Positions 1 to 6,101 of a stretch of 7,062 bases of DNA are shown piece after piece. Source of the DNA: Nitrosomonadales bacterium (GTDB lineage Bacteria; Pseudomonadota; Gammaproteobacteria; Burkholderiales; SG8-41). Position 1 is the stretch's first letter; every line of letters begins with the position of its first letter. The stretch is taken from the NCBI GenBank assembly GCA_009885185.1, contig VFLF01000629.1, positions 1 through 7,062 on the forward strand, in the 5' to 3' direction. The notes beneath the pieces are model-generated. The model was not told the origin of the DNA, ran no database searches, and saw only the letters and a program-made list of their open reading frames with translations. Position numbers and translations under genes: made by a program.

Positions 1-437
1 AGCAGTTCCCCGAAATCGTTGATTTTCATTTACCGCCCGAAGGCTGCTCGTATCGCATCGCCTGCGTCAGCATCAAAAAACAATACGCCGGCCACGCCAA
101 ACGCGTGATGTTCGGCATCTGGAGTTTCTTGCGCCAGTTCATGTACACCAAATTCATCATCGTCACCGACGATGATGTCAACGTGCGCGACTGGAAAGAA
201 GTGATCTGGGCGATGACCACGCGCGTCGATCCGCGTCGCGACACGCTGATCGCGGATTCAACGCCGATGGATTATCTCGATTTCGCCAGCCCGGTGGCGG
301 GGTTGGGTTCCAAGATGGGGATTGATGCGACGAACAAGTGGCCCGCCGAAACCGATCGGCACTGGGGTACGCCGATTGCGATGGATGAAGTGGTTAAGAA
401 ACGGGTGGATGAAATCTGGAGCAAGCTGGGTTTGTAA
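1..437 (+). CDS. ubiD: UbiD, 4-hydroxy-3-polyprenylbenzoate decarboxylase (3' part)
   Basis: C-terminal 144 residues of UbiD; the start lies upstream of the window and the first complete codon is at base 3. UbiD removes the carboxyl group of 3-polyprenyl-4-hydroxybenzoate in ubiquinone synthesis, using the prenylated FMN made by UbiX (family knowledge). The reading frame gives [16 protein letters not shown] near the left edge, then [49 protein letters not shown] and DATNKWPAE, all highly characteristic of the C-terminal half of proteobacterial UbiD. The catalytic Arg/Glu residues of the family lie in the missing N-terminal part and cannot be checked. The gene ends in TAA at 435-437 and converges on dacB with one base between the stops. 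No clear terminator hairpin is visible. Confidence 0.96.
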   Translation, partial: QFPEIVDFHLPPEGCSYRIACVSIKKQYAGHAKRVMFGIWSFLRQFMYTKFIIVTDDDVNVRDWKEVIWAMTTRVDPRRDTLIADSTPMDYLDFASPVAGLGSKMGIDATNKWPAETDRHWGTPIAMDEVVKKRVDEIWSKLGL

Positions 438-438
438 G

Positions 439-1854
439 CTACCGCCCATGCACCCACCGCAGCAACGCATCCTGCACCGCATTGGCGTTGTGCGCGTTGG
501 CGTGGTTGATGAGCATCACCACCGCCACGCGCCGGCCTTTGGCGTCGAGCACGTAGCCGGCCAGTGCGCGCACGCCGGCGATCAGTCCGGTCTTGATATG
601 CGCTTGTCCGGCGACGCCGGTGTTGGTGAGGCGGCGGTACATGGTGCCGTCCACGCCGACCAGCGGCATCGAGGCGATGAACTCAGGCATGACTGGACTG
701 CGAAACGCAGCCAGCAGCATTTGCCCCATATCCTGCGCGGTGACGCGCTCTATGCGTGACAGACCGGAGCCATTTTCGATTACCAGTTGCGGCATCGGGA
801 TTCCTCGCGTGGCGAAGAACTGTTGCACCGCGCGACCGGCGCGATCCGGCGTGGCCTGTGCGCCTGCGGTTGCGCCCGCCGTTGCGCCTATCGTCAACAA
901 CAACTGCCGCGCCATCACGTTATTGCTGATTTTGTTGATGTCGCGCACGATTTCGGACAGCGCGAGCGAGCGGTGACTGGCGAGCCGTGTCGATCCGGCG
1001 GCGATCGTGCCGTCGCGCACGCGCCCGCTGAACACGCCGCCCAGATCGCGCCACAGATGCGCGAACAGCGCGCCGATGTACTCGCGGTGGCCGAGCAGGC
1101 TGTAGTAGCCGGCCTGCTCGCCGCAGGAGCGTGCATACGCGCCCGTGAGCGTGACGCGCGCCGAGTCGCCGCTGTCCTGCGTTTGCGACTTGACGCGCGT
1201 GTACCAGATGCCGCACGAACCTTCGACCAGCGTGAGATTGTTGATCACCTGCACCTGCGGTAGCGGCGGATCGATCACCACGCGCACGCCGCGTGAATCG
1301 GCGTCCGGCGCGAAGGTAAAGGTGAAACTCTTGAAGTTGGTCAGCAGCGCATCGGGCGTGGTGTTGTAAGGCTGCGCGGGTTCGCCATCGAACTGGCCAG
1401 GGTGAGGATATTCAGTGGTGAACAGGCCGCGATCCAGCACCAGGTCGCCGCGTATCTCGCGCACGCCTTTGGCGCGCAGCGAGCGCAGCAGCATCCAGAA
1501 ATTTTCGATGGTGAATTTCGGATCGCCACCACCCCTGAGGATGAGGTTGCCCACGAGAACATCGTTTTGCAGCGTGCCGTCGGTGAAAATCTCGGTGCTC
1601 CACTGGTGCGCGGGGCCGAGCAATTCAAGGCCGGCGTAGGTGGTAACGAGTTTCATCACCGACGCCGGATTGAGCGGCTCGCTGGCGCGGTGCGTGACGA
1701 CGGGTTCCGCCGCGCCGATTTCCTGCACGTAGACGCTGACGCTGGTCTCCGGGATGCCCGCGCGCGCCAGTGCTTGCGCCACCGGCGGCGGCAATTGCGC
1801 GAGCGCTGCGCTTTGTAAAAATATTAATAAAAACAAATACTTATGAAATTTCAT
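439..1854 (-). CDS. dacB: PBP4-type D-alanyl-D-alanine carboxypeptidase/endopeptidase
   Basis: 471 residues, close to the 477 of E. coli DacB. Members of this S13 peptidase family (low-molecular-mass class C penicillin-binding proteins) trim pentapeptide stems and cut D-Ala-mDAP cross-links in the periplasm. Residues 1-20 form a signal peptide with an AALA cleavage region. All three active-site motifs are present: SVMK at 65-68 (nucleophile Ser65), SNN at 310-312 and KTG at 421-423. ENGSGLSR at 360-367 is also typical. The long insert between the first two motifs is the usual domain II/III of the family. The start is the ATG at 1854, 21 bases after the stop of the upstream nuclease-like gene, with a weak GAGA Shine-Dalgarno; it is probably the last gene of the bioA operon. 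The signal-peptide codons are strikingly AT-rich (TTA, ATA, TTT) compared with the rest of the gene. A short GATA-GATA repeat lies at residues 323-332. Confidence 0.95.
   Translation of the reverse strand: MKFHKYLFLLIFLQSAALAQLPPPVAQALARAGIPETSVSVYVQEIGAAEPVVTHRASEPLNPASVMKLVTTYAGLELLGPAHQWSTEIFTDGTLQNDVLVGNLILRGGGDPKFTIENFWMLLRSLRAKGVREIRGDLVLDRGLFTTEYPHPGQFDGEPAQPYNTTPDALLTNFKSFTFTFAPDADSRGVRVVIDPPLPQVQVINNLTLVEGSCGIWYTRVKSQTQDSGDSARVTLTGAYARSCGEQAGYYSLLGHREYIGALFAHLWRDLGGVFSGRVRDGTIAAGSTRLASHRSLALSEIVRDINKISNNVMARQLLLTIGATAGATAGAQATPDRAGRAVQQFFATRGIPMPQLVIENGSGLSRIERVTAQDMGQMLLAAFRSPVMPEFIASMPLVGVDGTMYRRLTNTGVAGQAHIKTGLIAGVRALAGYVLDAKGRRVAVVMLINHANAHNANAVQDALLRWVHGR
860..895. repeat. Three tandem 12-bp units within dacB
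   Basis: Three consecutive 12-base units read GCGCCTGCGGTT, GCGCCCGCCGTT and GCGCCTATCGTC on the + strand. They encode a Gly-Ala-Thr-Ala type repeat (dacB residues about 321-333) shortly after the SNN motif, probably a surface loop. Because the unit is a multiple of three, gain or loss of a copy would keep the frame. The third unit is degenerate. Confidence 0.6.
1826..1843 (+). repeat. AT-rich dispersed motif, copy 1 (dacB start)
   Basis: AATAAAAACAAATACTTA on the + strand, covering codons 4-10 of dacB (the signal peptide). It shares a perfect 15-mer AAAAACAAATACTTA with the bioA copy and a perfect 14-mer AATAAAAACAAATA with the lipoprotein copy. The surrounding DNA is GC-rich. Whether this is a true repeat or coincidence is not settled. 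Confidence 0.45.
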
Positions 1855-1875
1855 CGAAGGGTCTCAAAAAACGCG

Positions 1876-3273
1876 TTACAAGCTGACGTTGTGATTGAGC
1901 ATTGGGACGACCACGCCATCCCAATGCAATTGGTCGCGCACCACGCCGGCGAATTGTTCGGCGGTTTCGGTCTCGCCGTGAACAATAAACGTGTGCTTCG
2001 GTGTGCGCTTGAAATGCTTGAGCCAGCCGAGCAAGCCCGCCTGATCCGCGTGCGCCGACAGGCCGCCGATGGTGTAAATATCCGCGCGCACCGGCACCTC
2101 GATACCGAAAATTCGCACGGCTTTTACGCCATCCACAATGCGCCGGCCCAACGTGCCTGCCGCCTGAAAGCCGGTGATGAGTATTGTGCTTTCGCGGCGC
2201 CCGAGGTTGTGACGCAAATGATGCTTGATGCGCCCGGCGTCGCACATGCCGCTGGCGGAAATGATGATGGCGCCGTGTTTGATGTCGTGCAGCCGCATGG
2301 ATTCCTCAACATCCTGCACAAAATTGACCTGCATCCCGCCGCCGGATTTCCTCGCCCAGTTCATTACTTCAGCGGTGCCCGGATCGAGTAGCGCCATATG
2401 GCGCAGCGTGATCTCGGTGGCCTTCATCGCCAGCGGCGAATCGACGTAAATCTTCATCGTGGGCAGGCGTTTTTTGCGATGCAGATCGGCCAAGAGATAC
2501 AGCATTTCCTGCGCGCGCCCGACCGCAAACGCGGGCACGATCACGTTGCCTTTTTTGCGCTTGAGCGTGTCGGTGATGGCGTGTTCCAGTTCGGCGAGCG
2601 TATCTTCCATCGAGCGGTGCAGCCGGTTGCCGTAGGTTGATTCGATCAGCAGAAAATCCGCCTCGGCGACCGGCGTGGGGTCGCGCACCAGCGGACGCGC
2701 GGGCTGGCCGATGTCGCCGGAAAACACACCCTTCACCGTTTTCGCGCCCTCGGTGATCCACGCTTCGATGATGGCCGAACCAAGAATGTGGCCCGCGTCA
2801 CGGTAAATGCAGCGCAGCGCCGGATGCGGATGAATTTCTTCGCCGTAGGCCACCACATGCAGTTGCTGCTGGGTGCGCTGCGCGTCGCGCGCGGTGTAAA
2901 TGGGCGGGCGGTCGCGAACGCGGGACTCCTTGCGCGCCTCGTTACGCCATTGCGCTTCCTTTTCCTGAATATGTGCGCTGTCGAGCAGCATGACTTCGAG
3001 CAGATCACAGGTGGCGGCGGTGGCGTAAATCGGGCCGGTAAATCCTTCGGCCACCAGCCGCGGCAGCAAGCCGGAGTGGTCGATGTGCGCGTGCGTGAGC
3101 AGCACGAAGGCGATGTCGCGCGGGTTGAAGGCGAAGGGCTCGTGGTTTTTGCCGTCGGCCTCACGCCCGCCCTGAAACATGCCGCAATCGACCAGGCACT
3201 GCATGCCGGCGGCTTCGATGCGATGACACGATCCGGTAACGCCTTGCACGCCGCCGTGAAAGAAAAGTTTCAT
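1876..3273 (-). CDS. MBL-fold/beta-CASP metallo-hydrolase (RNA-specificity type nuclease)
   Basis: 465 residues with the complete architecture of the CPSF73/YSH1-like beta-CASP family: an MBL core, the beta-CASP cap, and an RMMBL zinc-binding tail. MBL metal ligands are visible as HAHIDH at 61-66, His162 in DAGHILGS, and Asp187 in FSGDIG. Beta-CASP motif A is the acidic Glu211 in ESTYGNR, motif B the His351/352 after SGMCDAGRIK, and motif C His408 in GLSAHAD; His432 in FIVHGE is the C-terminal ligand. Family members such as Thermus TTHA0252 are zinc-dependent RNases, so a cytoplasmic RNA nuclease role is likely; the actual substrate is unknown. All ligands being intact argues for an active enzyme. 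No signal peptide is seen. The ATG overlaps the bioA TGA (ATGA), and no good Shine-Dalgarno precedes it, so translation is probably coupled to bioA. dacB follows after 21 bases. Confidence 0.93.
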   Translation of the reverse strand: MKLFFHGGVQGVTGSCHRIEAAGMQCLVDCGMFQGGREADGKNHEPFAFNPRDIAFVLLTHAHIDHSGLLPRLVAEGFTGPIYATAATCDLLEVMLLDSAHIQEKEAQWRNEARKESRVRDRPPIYTARDAQRTQQQLHVVAYGEEIHPHPALRCIYRDAGHILGSAIIEAWITEGAKTVKGVFSGDIGQPARPLVRDPTPVAEADFLLIESTYGNRLHRSMEDTLAELEHAITDTLKRKKGNVIVPAFAVGRAQEMLYLLADLHRKKRLPTMKIYVDSPLAMKATEITLRHMALLDPGTAEVMNWARKSGGGMQVNFVQDVEESMRLHDIKHGAIIISASGMCDAGRIKHHLRHNLGRRESTILITGFQAAGTLGRRIVDGVKAVRIFGIEVPVRADIYTIGGLSAHADQAGLLGWLKHFKRTPKHTFIVHGETETAEQFAGVVRDQLHWDGVVVPMLNHNVSL

Positions 3274-4598
3274 GGAGCAAGCGTATCGATAATGGCCAGC
3301 GTGCGCGCGGTGAGTAAGGTGATTTCTTCGTCGTTAATCACATACGGCGGCATGAAGTACACGGTGTTGGCGATGGGGCGCAGCAGCAACTCCTTGGACA
3401 GCGCGTGCTGATGAAACGTGCGCGCAAACGACGCATCGTGCGTGTTGACCTCGAACGCCCAAATCATGCCGCAGTGGCGAAAATGCGTGACGCGCGGGTG
3501 GGCGGCAATGCCGCTCGCTGCTTCGCTGATCCGCGTCGCCAATGCCTGATTTGACGTAAGTATTTGTTTTTCTTGGAATATTTCAAGTGTTGCCAGCGCG
3601 GCGCGGCAGGCCAGTGCGTTGCCGGTGTAGGAATGCGAATGCAAAAAGCCGCGCGTCAGATCATTGTCGTAGAAGGTGTCGTACACGGCGTCCGTGGTCA
3701 TCACCACCGACAGCGGCAGATAGCCGCCGGTGATGCCTTTGGATAAACACAGAAAATCCGGCCTGATGTTGGCCTGCTCGTGCGCAAAAAAAGTGCCGGT
3801 ACGGCCAAAGCCGGTCATGATCTCGTCGGCGATGAGATGCACGCCGTAGCGGCTGCACAGCCCGCGCGCCTCGGTTAAGTATGCGGCGTGATACATCGCC
3901 ATGCCGGTGGCGCCCTGCACCAGCGGCTCGACGATCAGCGCGGCGGTGGTGGCGTGATGTTGTTCGAGATGTGCTTCGAGTGCGCGCGCGGCGCGCAAGG
4001 CGCAGTCGCGCGGCGCTTCGCCTGCTTCCGCCAGCCGCCAGTCAGGGCTTTGCACCTGCGTGCTGGCGCGCAGCAGCGGCGCGTAGGTGTCCTTGAACAG
4101 CGCCACGTCGGTGACCGACAACGCGCCCAGCGTTTCGCCGTGGTAACTGCCGGCTAAACTAATAAAATCGGTTTTACGGGGCTTGCCGCTGTTGCGCCAA
4201 AAATGAAAACTCATTTTGAGCGCGATCTCCACCGCCGATGCGCCGTCGCTGCCGTAAAAGCAGTGGCCGAGCGTATGGCCCGTTAGCGCCGACAGACGCT
4301 CCGACAATTCGACCACCGGCTGGTGCGTGAATCCCGCGAGCATGGCGTGTTCCAGCGTGTCGAGCTGATCGCGCAGCGCGGCGTTGATGTGCGCGTTGCC
4401 GTGACCGAACAGATTGACCCACCACGAACTCACCGCGTCGAGATAACGCCCGCCGTCAAAGTCATACAGCCAGCAGCCCTGCGCGCGCGCCACGGGAATA
4501 AGCGGCAGCGACTCATGCTGCTTCATCTGGGTGCAAGGATGCCACACCGCTTTGAGACTGCGGTTTAGCAGCAGACTGTTGCGAGTGCTGGTTTGCAT
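3270..4598 (-). CDS. bioA: Adenosylmethionine-8-amino-7-oxononanoate aminotransferase
   Basis: PLP-dependent class III aminotransferase that converts KAPA to 7,8-diaminopelargonate with SAM as amino donor, the antepenultimate step of biotin synthesis. From the start chosen here it has 442 residues (E. coli BioA has 429). Visible features: AVWHPCTQMKQH near the N terminus, SSWW at 57-60, GSDGAS at 116-121 (cofactor phosphate), GSYHGET at 150-156, IADEIMTGFGRTG with the PLP-binding Asp258, Lys287 in LSKGITGG forming the Schiff base, and the substrate-binding Arg407 in LRPIAN. The reading frame is open to an ATG at 4655, but the extra 19 residues are not BioA-like and that ATG sits inside the best -10 element. 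The ATG at 4598 begins just before the conserved region, although its Shine-Dalgarno is poor. It is the first gene of an apparent bioA-nuclease-dacB operon. No other biotin gene is in the window. Confidence 0.95.
   Translation of the reverse strand: MQTSTRNSLLLNRSLKAVWHPCTQMKQHESLPLIPVARAQGCWLYDFDGGRYLDAVSSWWVNLFGHGNAHINAALRDQLDTLEHAMLAGFTHQPVVELSERLSALTGHTLGHCFYGSDGASAVEIALKMSFHFWRNSGKPRKTDFISLAGSYHGETLGALSVTDVALFKDTYAPLLRASTQVQSPDWRLAEAGEAPRDCALRAARALEAHLEQHHATTAALIVEPLVQGATGMAMYHAAYLTEARGLCSRYGVHLIADEIMTGFGRTGTFFAHEQANIRPDFLCLSKGITGGYLPLSVVMTTDAVYDTFYDNDLTRGFLHSHSYTGNALACRAALATLEIFQEKQILTSNQALATRISEAASGIAAHPRVTHFRHCGMIWAFEVNTHDASFARTFHQHALSKELLLRPIANTVYFMPPYVINDEEITLLTARTLAIIDTLAP
3557..3571 (-). 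repeat. AT-rich dispersed motif, copy 2 (inside bioA)
   Basis: On the minus strand AAAAACAAATACTTA, identical over 15 bases to the dacB-start copy. It is preceded by AAATATT in both. It encodes EKQILT in BioA with the locally rare codons ATA and CTT. No frame disruption or obvious insertion in the protein is seen. Confidence 0.45.
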
Positions 4599-4654
4599 TC
4601 CGGGTCTGGATGTACTACAACTTTCGCAAACGATTAGGGGAGATAACCACTTCA

Positions 4655-4682
4655 TTCATATACTTTGTCCGTTCGCGGGCAA
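4655..4682 (-). promoter_or_regulatory. Candidate sigma70 promoter of bioA
   Basis: On the minus strand TTGCCC (4682-4677) is followed after 16 bases by TATGAA (4660-4655). This would start transcription near 4648, giving a leader of about 50 bases before the ATG at 4598. The match is moderate and is based only on reading the sequence. Confidence 0.35.
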
Positions 4683-4688
4683 TGCCTG

Positions 4689-4726
4689 GTTAACTTTTTG
4701 CGCGGACCGCCGTTATTGAAGTTAAC
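4689..4726. promoter_or_regulatory. Inverted repeat GTTAACTT-N22-AAGTTAAC, possible operator
   Basis: Two perfect 8-base arms (4689-4696 and 4719-4726) lie in the divergent region between bioA and the unknown gene at 4789, with starts of the GTTAAC cores 32 bases apart, about three helical turns. The right arm overlaps a weak TTGAAG -35 candidate (4716-4721) for the + strand gene. GTTAAC-containing half-sites resemble those of biotin repressor BirA, but the spacing is about 8 bases longer than the usual BirA operator. An alternative BirA-like pairing, TTGTCCGTT (4665-4673) with GGTTAACTT (4688-4696) at N14, has a good right half but a poor left half. The binding protein is therefore uncertain. 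Confidence 0.4.
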
Positions 4727-4788
4727 ACGGCACGCATTTTGCATTCGAGTTTATCACCGGTTCATCACTGAAAAGGAGACCCTCGTCC

Positions 4789-5439
4789 ATGCAACTTCTT
4801 GAGCATATCGAAGAACAGATTGCCGCCACCAAACTGCCGCTGGTGGGCGTGACGCTCGCCGCCGTGCCGTCGCCGGATACGCCGGTGATACTCACACTCC
4901 ACTGGCACGGCTTTATCAAGGAAAGGCTGGCGAACATCGAGGGTGCGCAGCCGGTGGCGTATACGCCGATACCGAGTTCCGCGCTGCAGGTGAACGAGCG
5001 CTGGGGCGATCTGGTCGATGTCGATCAGGCGACGCTGGACGCGGCGTGGCAAATGGGCGCGTGGGACGTGTCGCGCGCTGAAAGGCCGGCGTGCCTGCGG
5101 CCCGGCGCTCGTGACGGCGAACCGCGGGAGTGCATGCAGGCGTTCGGCGCGTTTCCTTATGGTGTTAACGGCCAGCAGGTGGTGGTGAGCGAAGCGCCCG
5201 ATGCCGACGAGCTGCTGAAACTCGCGGCGATGAAGGGTTATTTGATGTGGCTGTTTCGTCCGGTGTGCGGCGGCATCTGGGGCGAGGTGGCGGACGATTC
5301 CACGCTCTCGCCGGAAGGCCGCCGCGCCGGGCGCTGCCCGCTGAATCCGATTCCGGCAAGTTGCAACGGCAAGCATCAAACGGTGTATCGTTTCGGCGTG
5401 CCGGGACCGCGTACGGAGCAGTTTGCCGAGGCATCGTGA
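4789..5439 (+). CDS. Conserved-looking protein of unknown function, 216 residues
   Basis: I do not recognise this protein. It is a genuine gene by its strong Shine-Dalgarno (AAAAGGAG at 4771-4778, 10 bases before ATG), balanced amino-acid composition and divergent position relative to bioA. The antisense reading frame is Arg/His-rich and looks like a shadow. There is no signal peptide or membrane segment, so it is probably cytoplasmic. Visible features: an LHWHG motif at 37-41, five cysteines (102, 115, 160, 183, 192), three of them in the C-terminal third (RPVCGG, GRCPLNP, ASCNGK), and conserved-looking tryptophans at 39, 72, 87, 92, 154 and 164. The Cys/His set could bind a metal, but no known zinc-finger or Fe-S pattern is evident. 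The lipoprotein gene follows 62 bases downstream on the same strand. A link to biotin is suggested only by the shared upstream region. Confidence 0.8.
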   Translation: MQLLEHIEEQIAATKLPLVGVTLAAVPSPDTPVILTLHWHGFIKERLANIEGAQPVAYTPIPSSALQVNERWGDLVDVDQATLDAAWQMGAWDVSRAERPACLRPGARDGEPRECMQAFGAFPYGVNGQQVVVSEAPDADELLKLAAMKGYLMWLFRPVCGGIWGEVADDSTLSPEGRRAGRCPLNPIPASCNGKHQTVYRFGVPGPRTEQFAEAS

Positions 5440-5462
5440 TGGCGTCGTGATGGTGTATCGGC

Positions 5463-5482
5463 GCCGCACGCTTTAGCGCGGC
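5463..5482 (+). other. Hairpin between the unknown gene and the lipoprotein gene
   Basis: GCCGC (5463-5467) pairs with GCGGC (5478-5482), with an inner GC/GC pair around a TTTA loop and a two-base bulge. No T tract follows, so it is not a standard rho-independent terminator. It lies just upstream of the lipoprotein Shine-Dalgarno and could affect processing or translation, or be incidental. Confidence 0.35.
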
Positions 5483-5490
5483 TACATCAG

Positions 5491-5496
5491 TGGAGG
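5491..5496 (+). promoter_or_regulatory. Shine-Dalgarno TGGAGG that fixes the lipoprotein start
   Basis: TGGAGG lies 5 bases before ATG 5502. An in-frame GTG at 5490 overlaps this element, so the longer start is unlikely; the ATG gives a standard lipoprotein signal peptide. Confidence 0.7.
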
Positions 5497-5501
5497 CCAT
5501 C

Positions 5502-5894
5502 ATGAAACGTCACGGTGTGTGGGCGTTGTGGTGCGCGGTGCTGTTGCTGCTGGCGGCGTGCGCAAATCCGGTGCCGCCGGAGAAAGCGGCCTATGTCGGC
5601 GACTGGAGCGCGCCGGGCATGAACCTGCTGATTACGCAGGATGGCTCGGTTTCCTATAAGCGCATCAAAGGCGGTGTCACCACGTCTGTCAACGCGCCGC
5701 TGAAAAAATTCGACGGCGATAATTTCGTGGTGGGAATCGGCATGTGGACCACCACGTTTGTGGTATCCAAGCCGCCGAGTCAGGACGGTGGGCGCTGGAA
5801 AATGACGGTCGATGGCGTGGAGCTCACCCGGAGCGCCGGCAATTGGTCGGCGCAACACCAGGAAATAAAAAATACAATAAAAACAAATAGTTAG
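5502..5894 (+). CDS. Small putative lipoprotein, 130 residues
   Basis: Residues 1-20 form a type II signal peptide: basic MKRH, hydrophobic core, and lipobox LAAC with lipidated Cys20. Residue +2 is Ala, not Asp, so outer-membrane sorting by Lol would be expected in a Gram-negative cell. The mature part is short and beta-rich in appearance (YVGDWSAPGMNLLIT, DGSVSYKRIKGG, FVVGIGMWTTTFVV, RWKMTVDGVELTR). It resembles conserved hypothetical lipoproteins of proteobacteria as I recall them, with no known function. The final 20 residues (111-130) are unlike the rest: hydrophilic, Asn/Lys/Thr-rich and encoded by AT-rich codons including two ATA, coinciding with a copy of an AT-rich motif found elsewhere in the window. 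The tail may be a late addition caused by loss of an original stop. It could be cotranscribed with the gene ending at 5439. Confidence 0.82.
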   Translation: MKRHGVWALWCAVLLLLAACANPVPPEKAAYVGDWSAPGMNLLITQDGSVSYKRIKGGVTTSVNAPLKKFDGDNFVVGIGMWTTTFVVSKPPSQDGGRWKMTVDGVELTRSAGNWSAQHQEIKNTIKTNS

Positions 5895-5898
5895 TAAA
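5876..5898 (+). repeat. AT-rich dispersed motif, copy 3 (lipoprotein 3' end)
   Basis: AATAAAAACAAATA is identical to the dacB-start copy, followed by GTTAGTAAAT where that copy has CTTATGAAAT. The motif spans the last codons and the stop (TAG at 5892-5894) of the lipoprotein gene. Confidence 0.45.
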
Positions 5899-5918
5899 TT
5901 ACCCCCGCATCAGCCGAC

Positions 5919-5948
5919 CGGTTATTGGCCGGCCAACCCTCTGTTTTT
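5919..5948 (+). terminator. Possible weak rho-independent terminator after the lipoprotein gene
   Basis: A perfect 12-base palindrome TTGGCCGGCCAA (5925-5936) with flanking GG/CC pairing can form a short stem around CCGG. A run of five T (5944-5948) follows, but with a 7-base gap that includes G and C. It lies between the lipoprotein stop and the groES promoter, the right place for a terminator, but the stem is short. Confidence 0.4.
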
Positions 5949-5961
5949 ACGTACAAACTTG

Positions 5962-5990
5962 TTGAAATTGCTGCGGTACGGCATTACCAT
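5962..5990 (+). promoter_or_regulatory. Sigma70-like promoter of groESL
   Basis: TTGAAA (5962-5967), 17-base spacer, TACCAT (5985-5990). The predicted start near 5997 falls inside CIRCE, the usual arrangement for HrcA repression. The spacing is longer than the 13-14 bases typical of a sigma32 promoter, though ACCATTA resembles part of a sigma32 -10 element. Confidence 0.65.
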
Positions 5991-6016
5991 TAGCACTCAT
6001 CGGAGTTGAGTGCTAA
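5990..6016. promoter_or_regulatory. CIRCE operator (HrcA binding site)
   Basis: Perfect consensus TTAGCACTC, 9-base spacer, GAGTGCTAA. HrcA binds this inverted repeat and represses groESL until heat stress titrates the GroEL that keeps HrcA folded (established knowledge). It overlaps the last base of the -10 element and the predicted transcription start. The hrcA gene is not in the window. Confidence 0.97.
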
Positions 6017-6037
6017 CAGCCCTGCGGTATTCAGTCA

Positions 6038-6053
6038 GTGATCACGCGATCAC
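6038..6053 (+). other. Hairpin in the groES leader
   Basis: GTGATC (6038-6043) and GATCAC (6048-6053) form a perfect 6-bp stem with the 4-base loop ACGC, 48 bases upstream of the groES start. There is no T tract, so it is not a terminator. It could stabilise the mRNA or modulate translation. Confidence 0.5.
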
Positions 6054-6101
6054 CGCCGCCGCTCCGAAGATACCGAAACAAACCTAACAGGAGATAGCCA
6101 C

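Noticed and set aside
73..86. AAAAAACAATAC in ubiD as a further AT-rich motif copy
   Set aside because: It lacks one A of the core and encodes the conserved KKQY of UbiD, so ordinary codons explain it.
322..1263. Overlapping + strand open frames across the ubiD end and dacB
   Set aside because: They oppose a complete dacB with all active-site motifs; the products are Arg/Ala/His-rich shadows.
1843..2391. 182-residue + strand frame starting in the palindrome ATGAAATTTCAT at the dacB start
   Set aside because: It opposes the intact beta-CASP gene; the palindrome gives an ATG on both strands by chance.
4615..4659. 14-codon minus-strand frame (MNEVVISPNRLRKL) as a possible bioA leader peptide
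   Set aside because: It would start inside the candidate -10 element, has no clear Shine-Dalgarno, and has no biotin-related or repeated codons.
5434..5453. TCGTGATGG repeated 11 bases apart at the end of the unknown gene
   Set aside because: A short two-copy direct repeat without further structure; likely chance or a small duplication.
4765..5469. 234-residue open frame antisense to the unknown gene
   Set aside because: Arg/His/Ala-rich product typical of a GC-rich shadow frame, no Shine-Dalgarno; the + strand gene has a strong one and a balanced composition.
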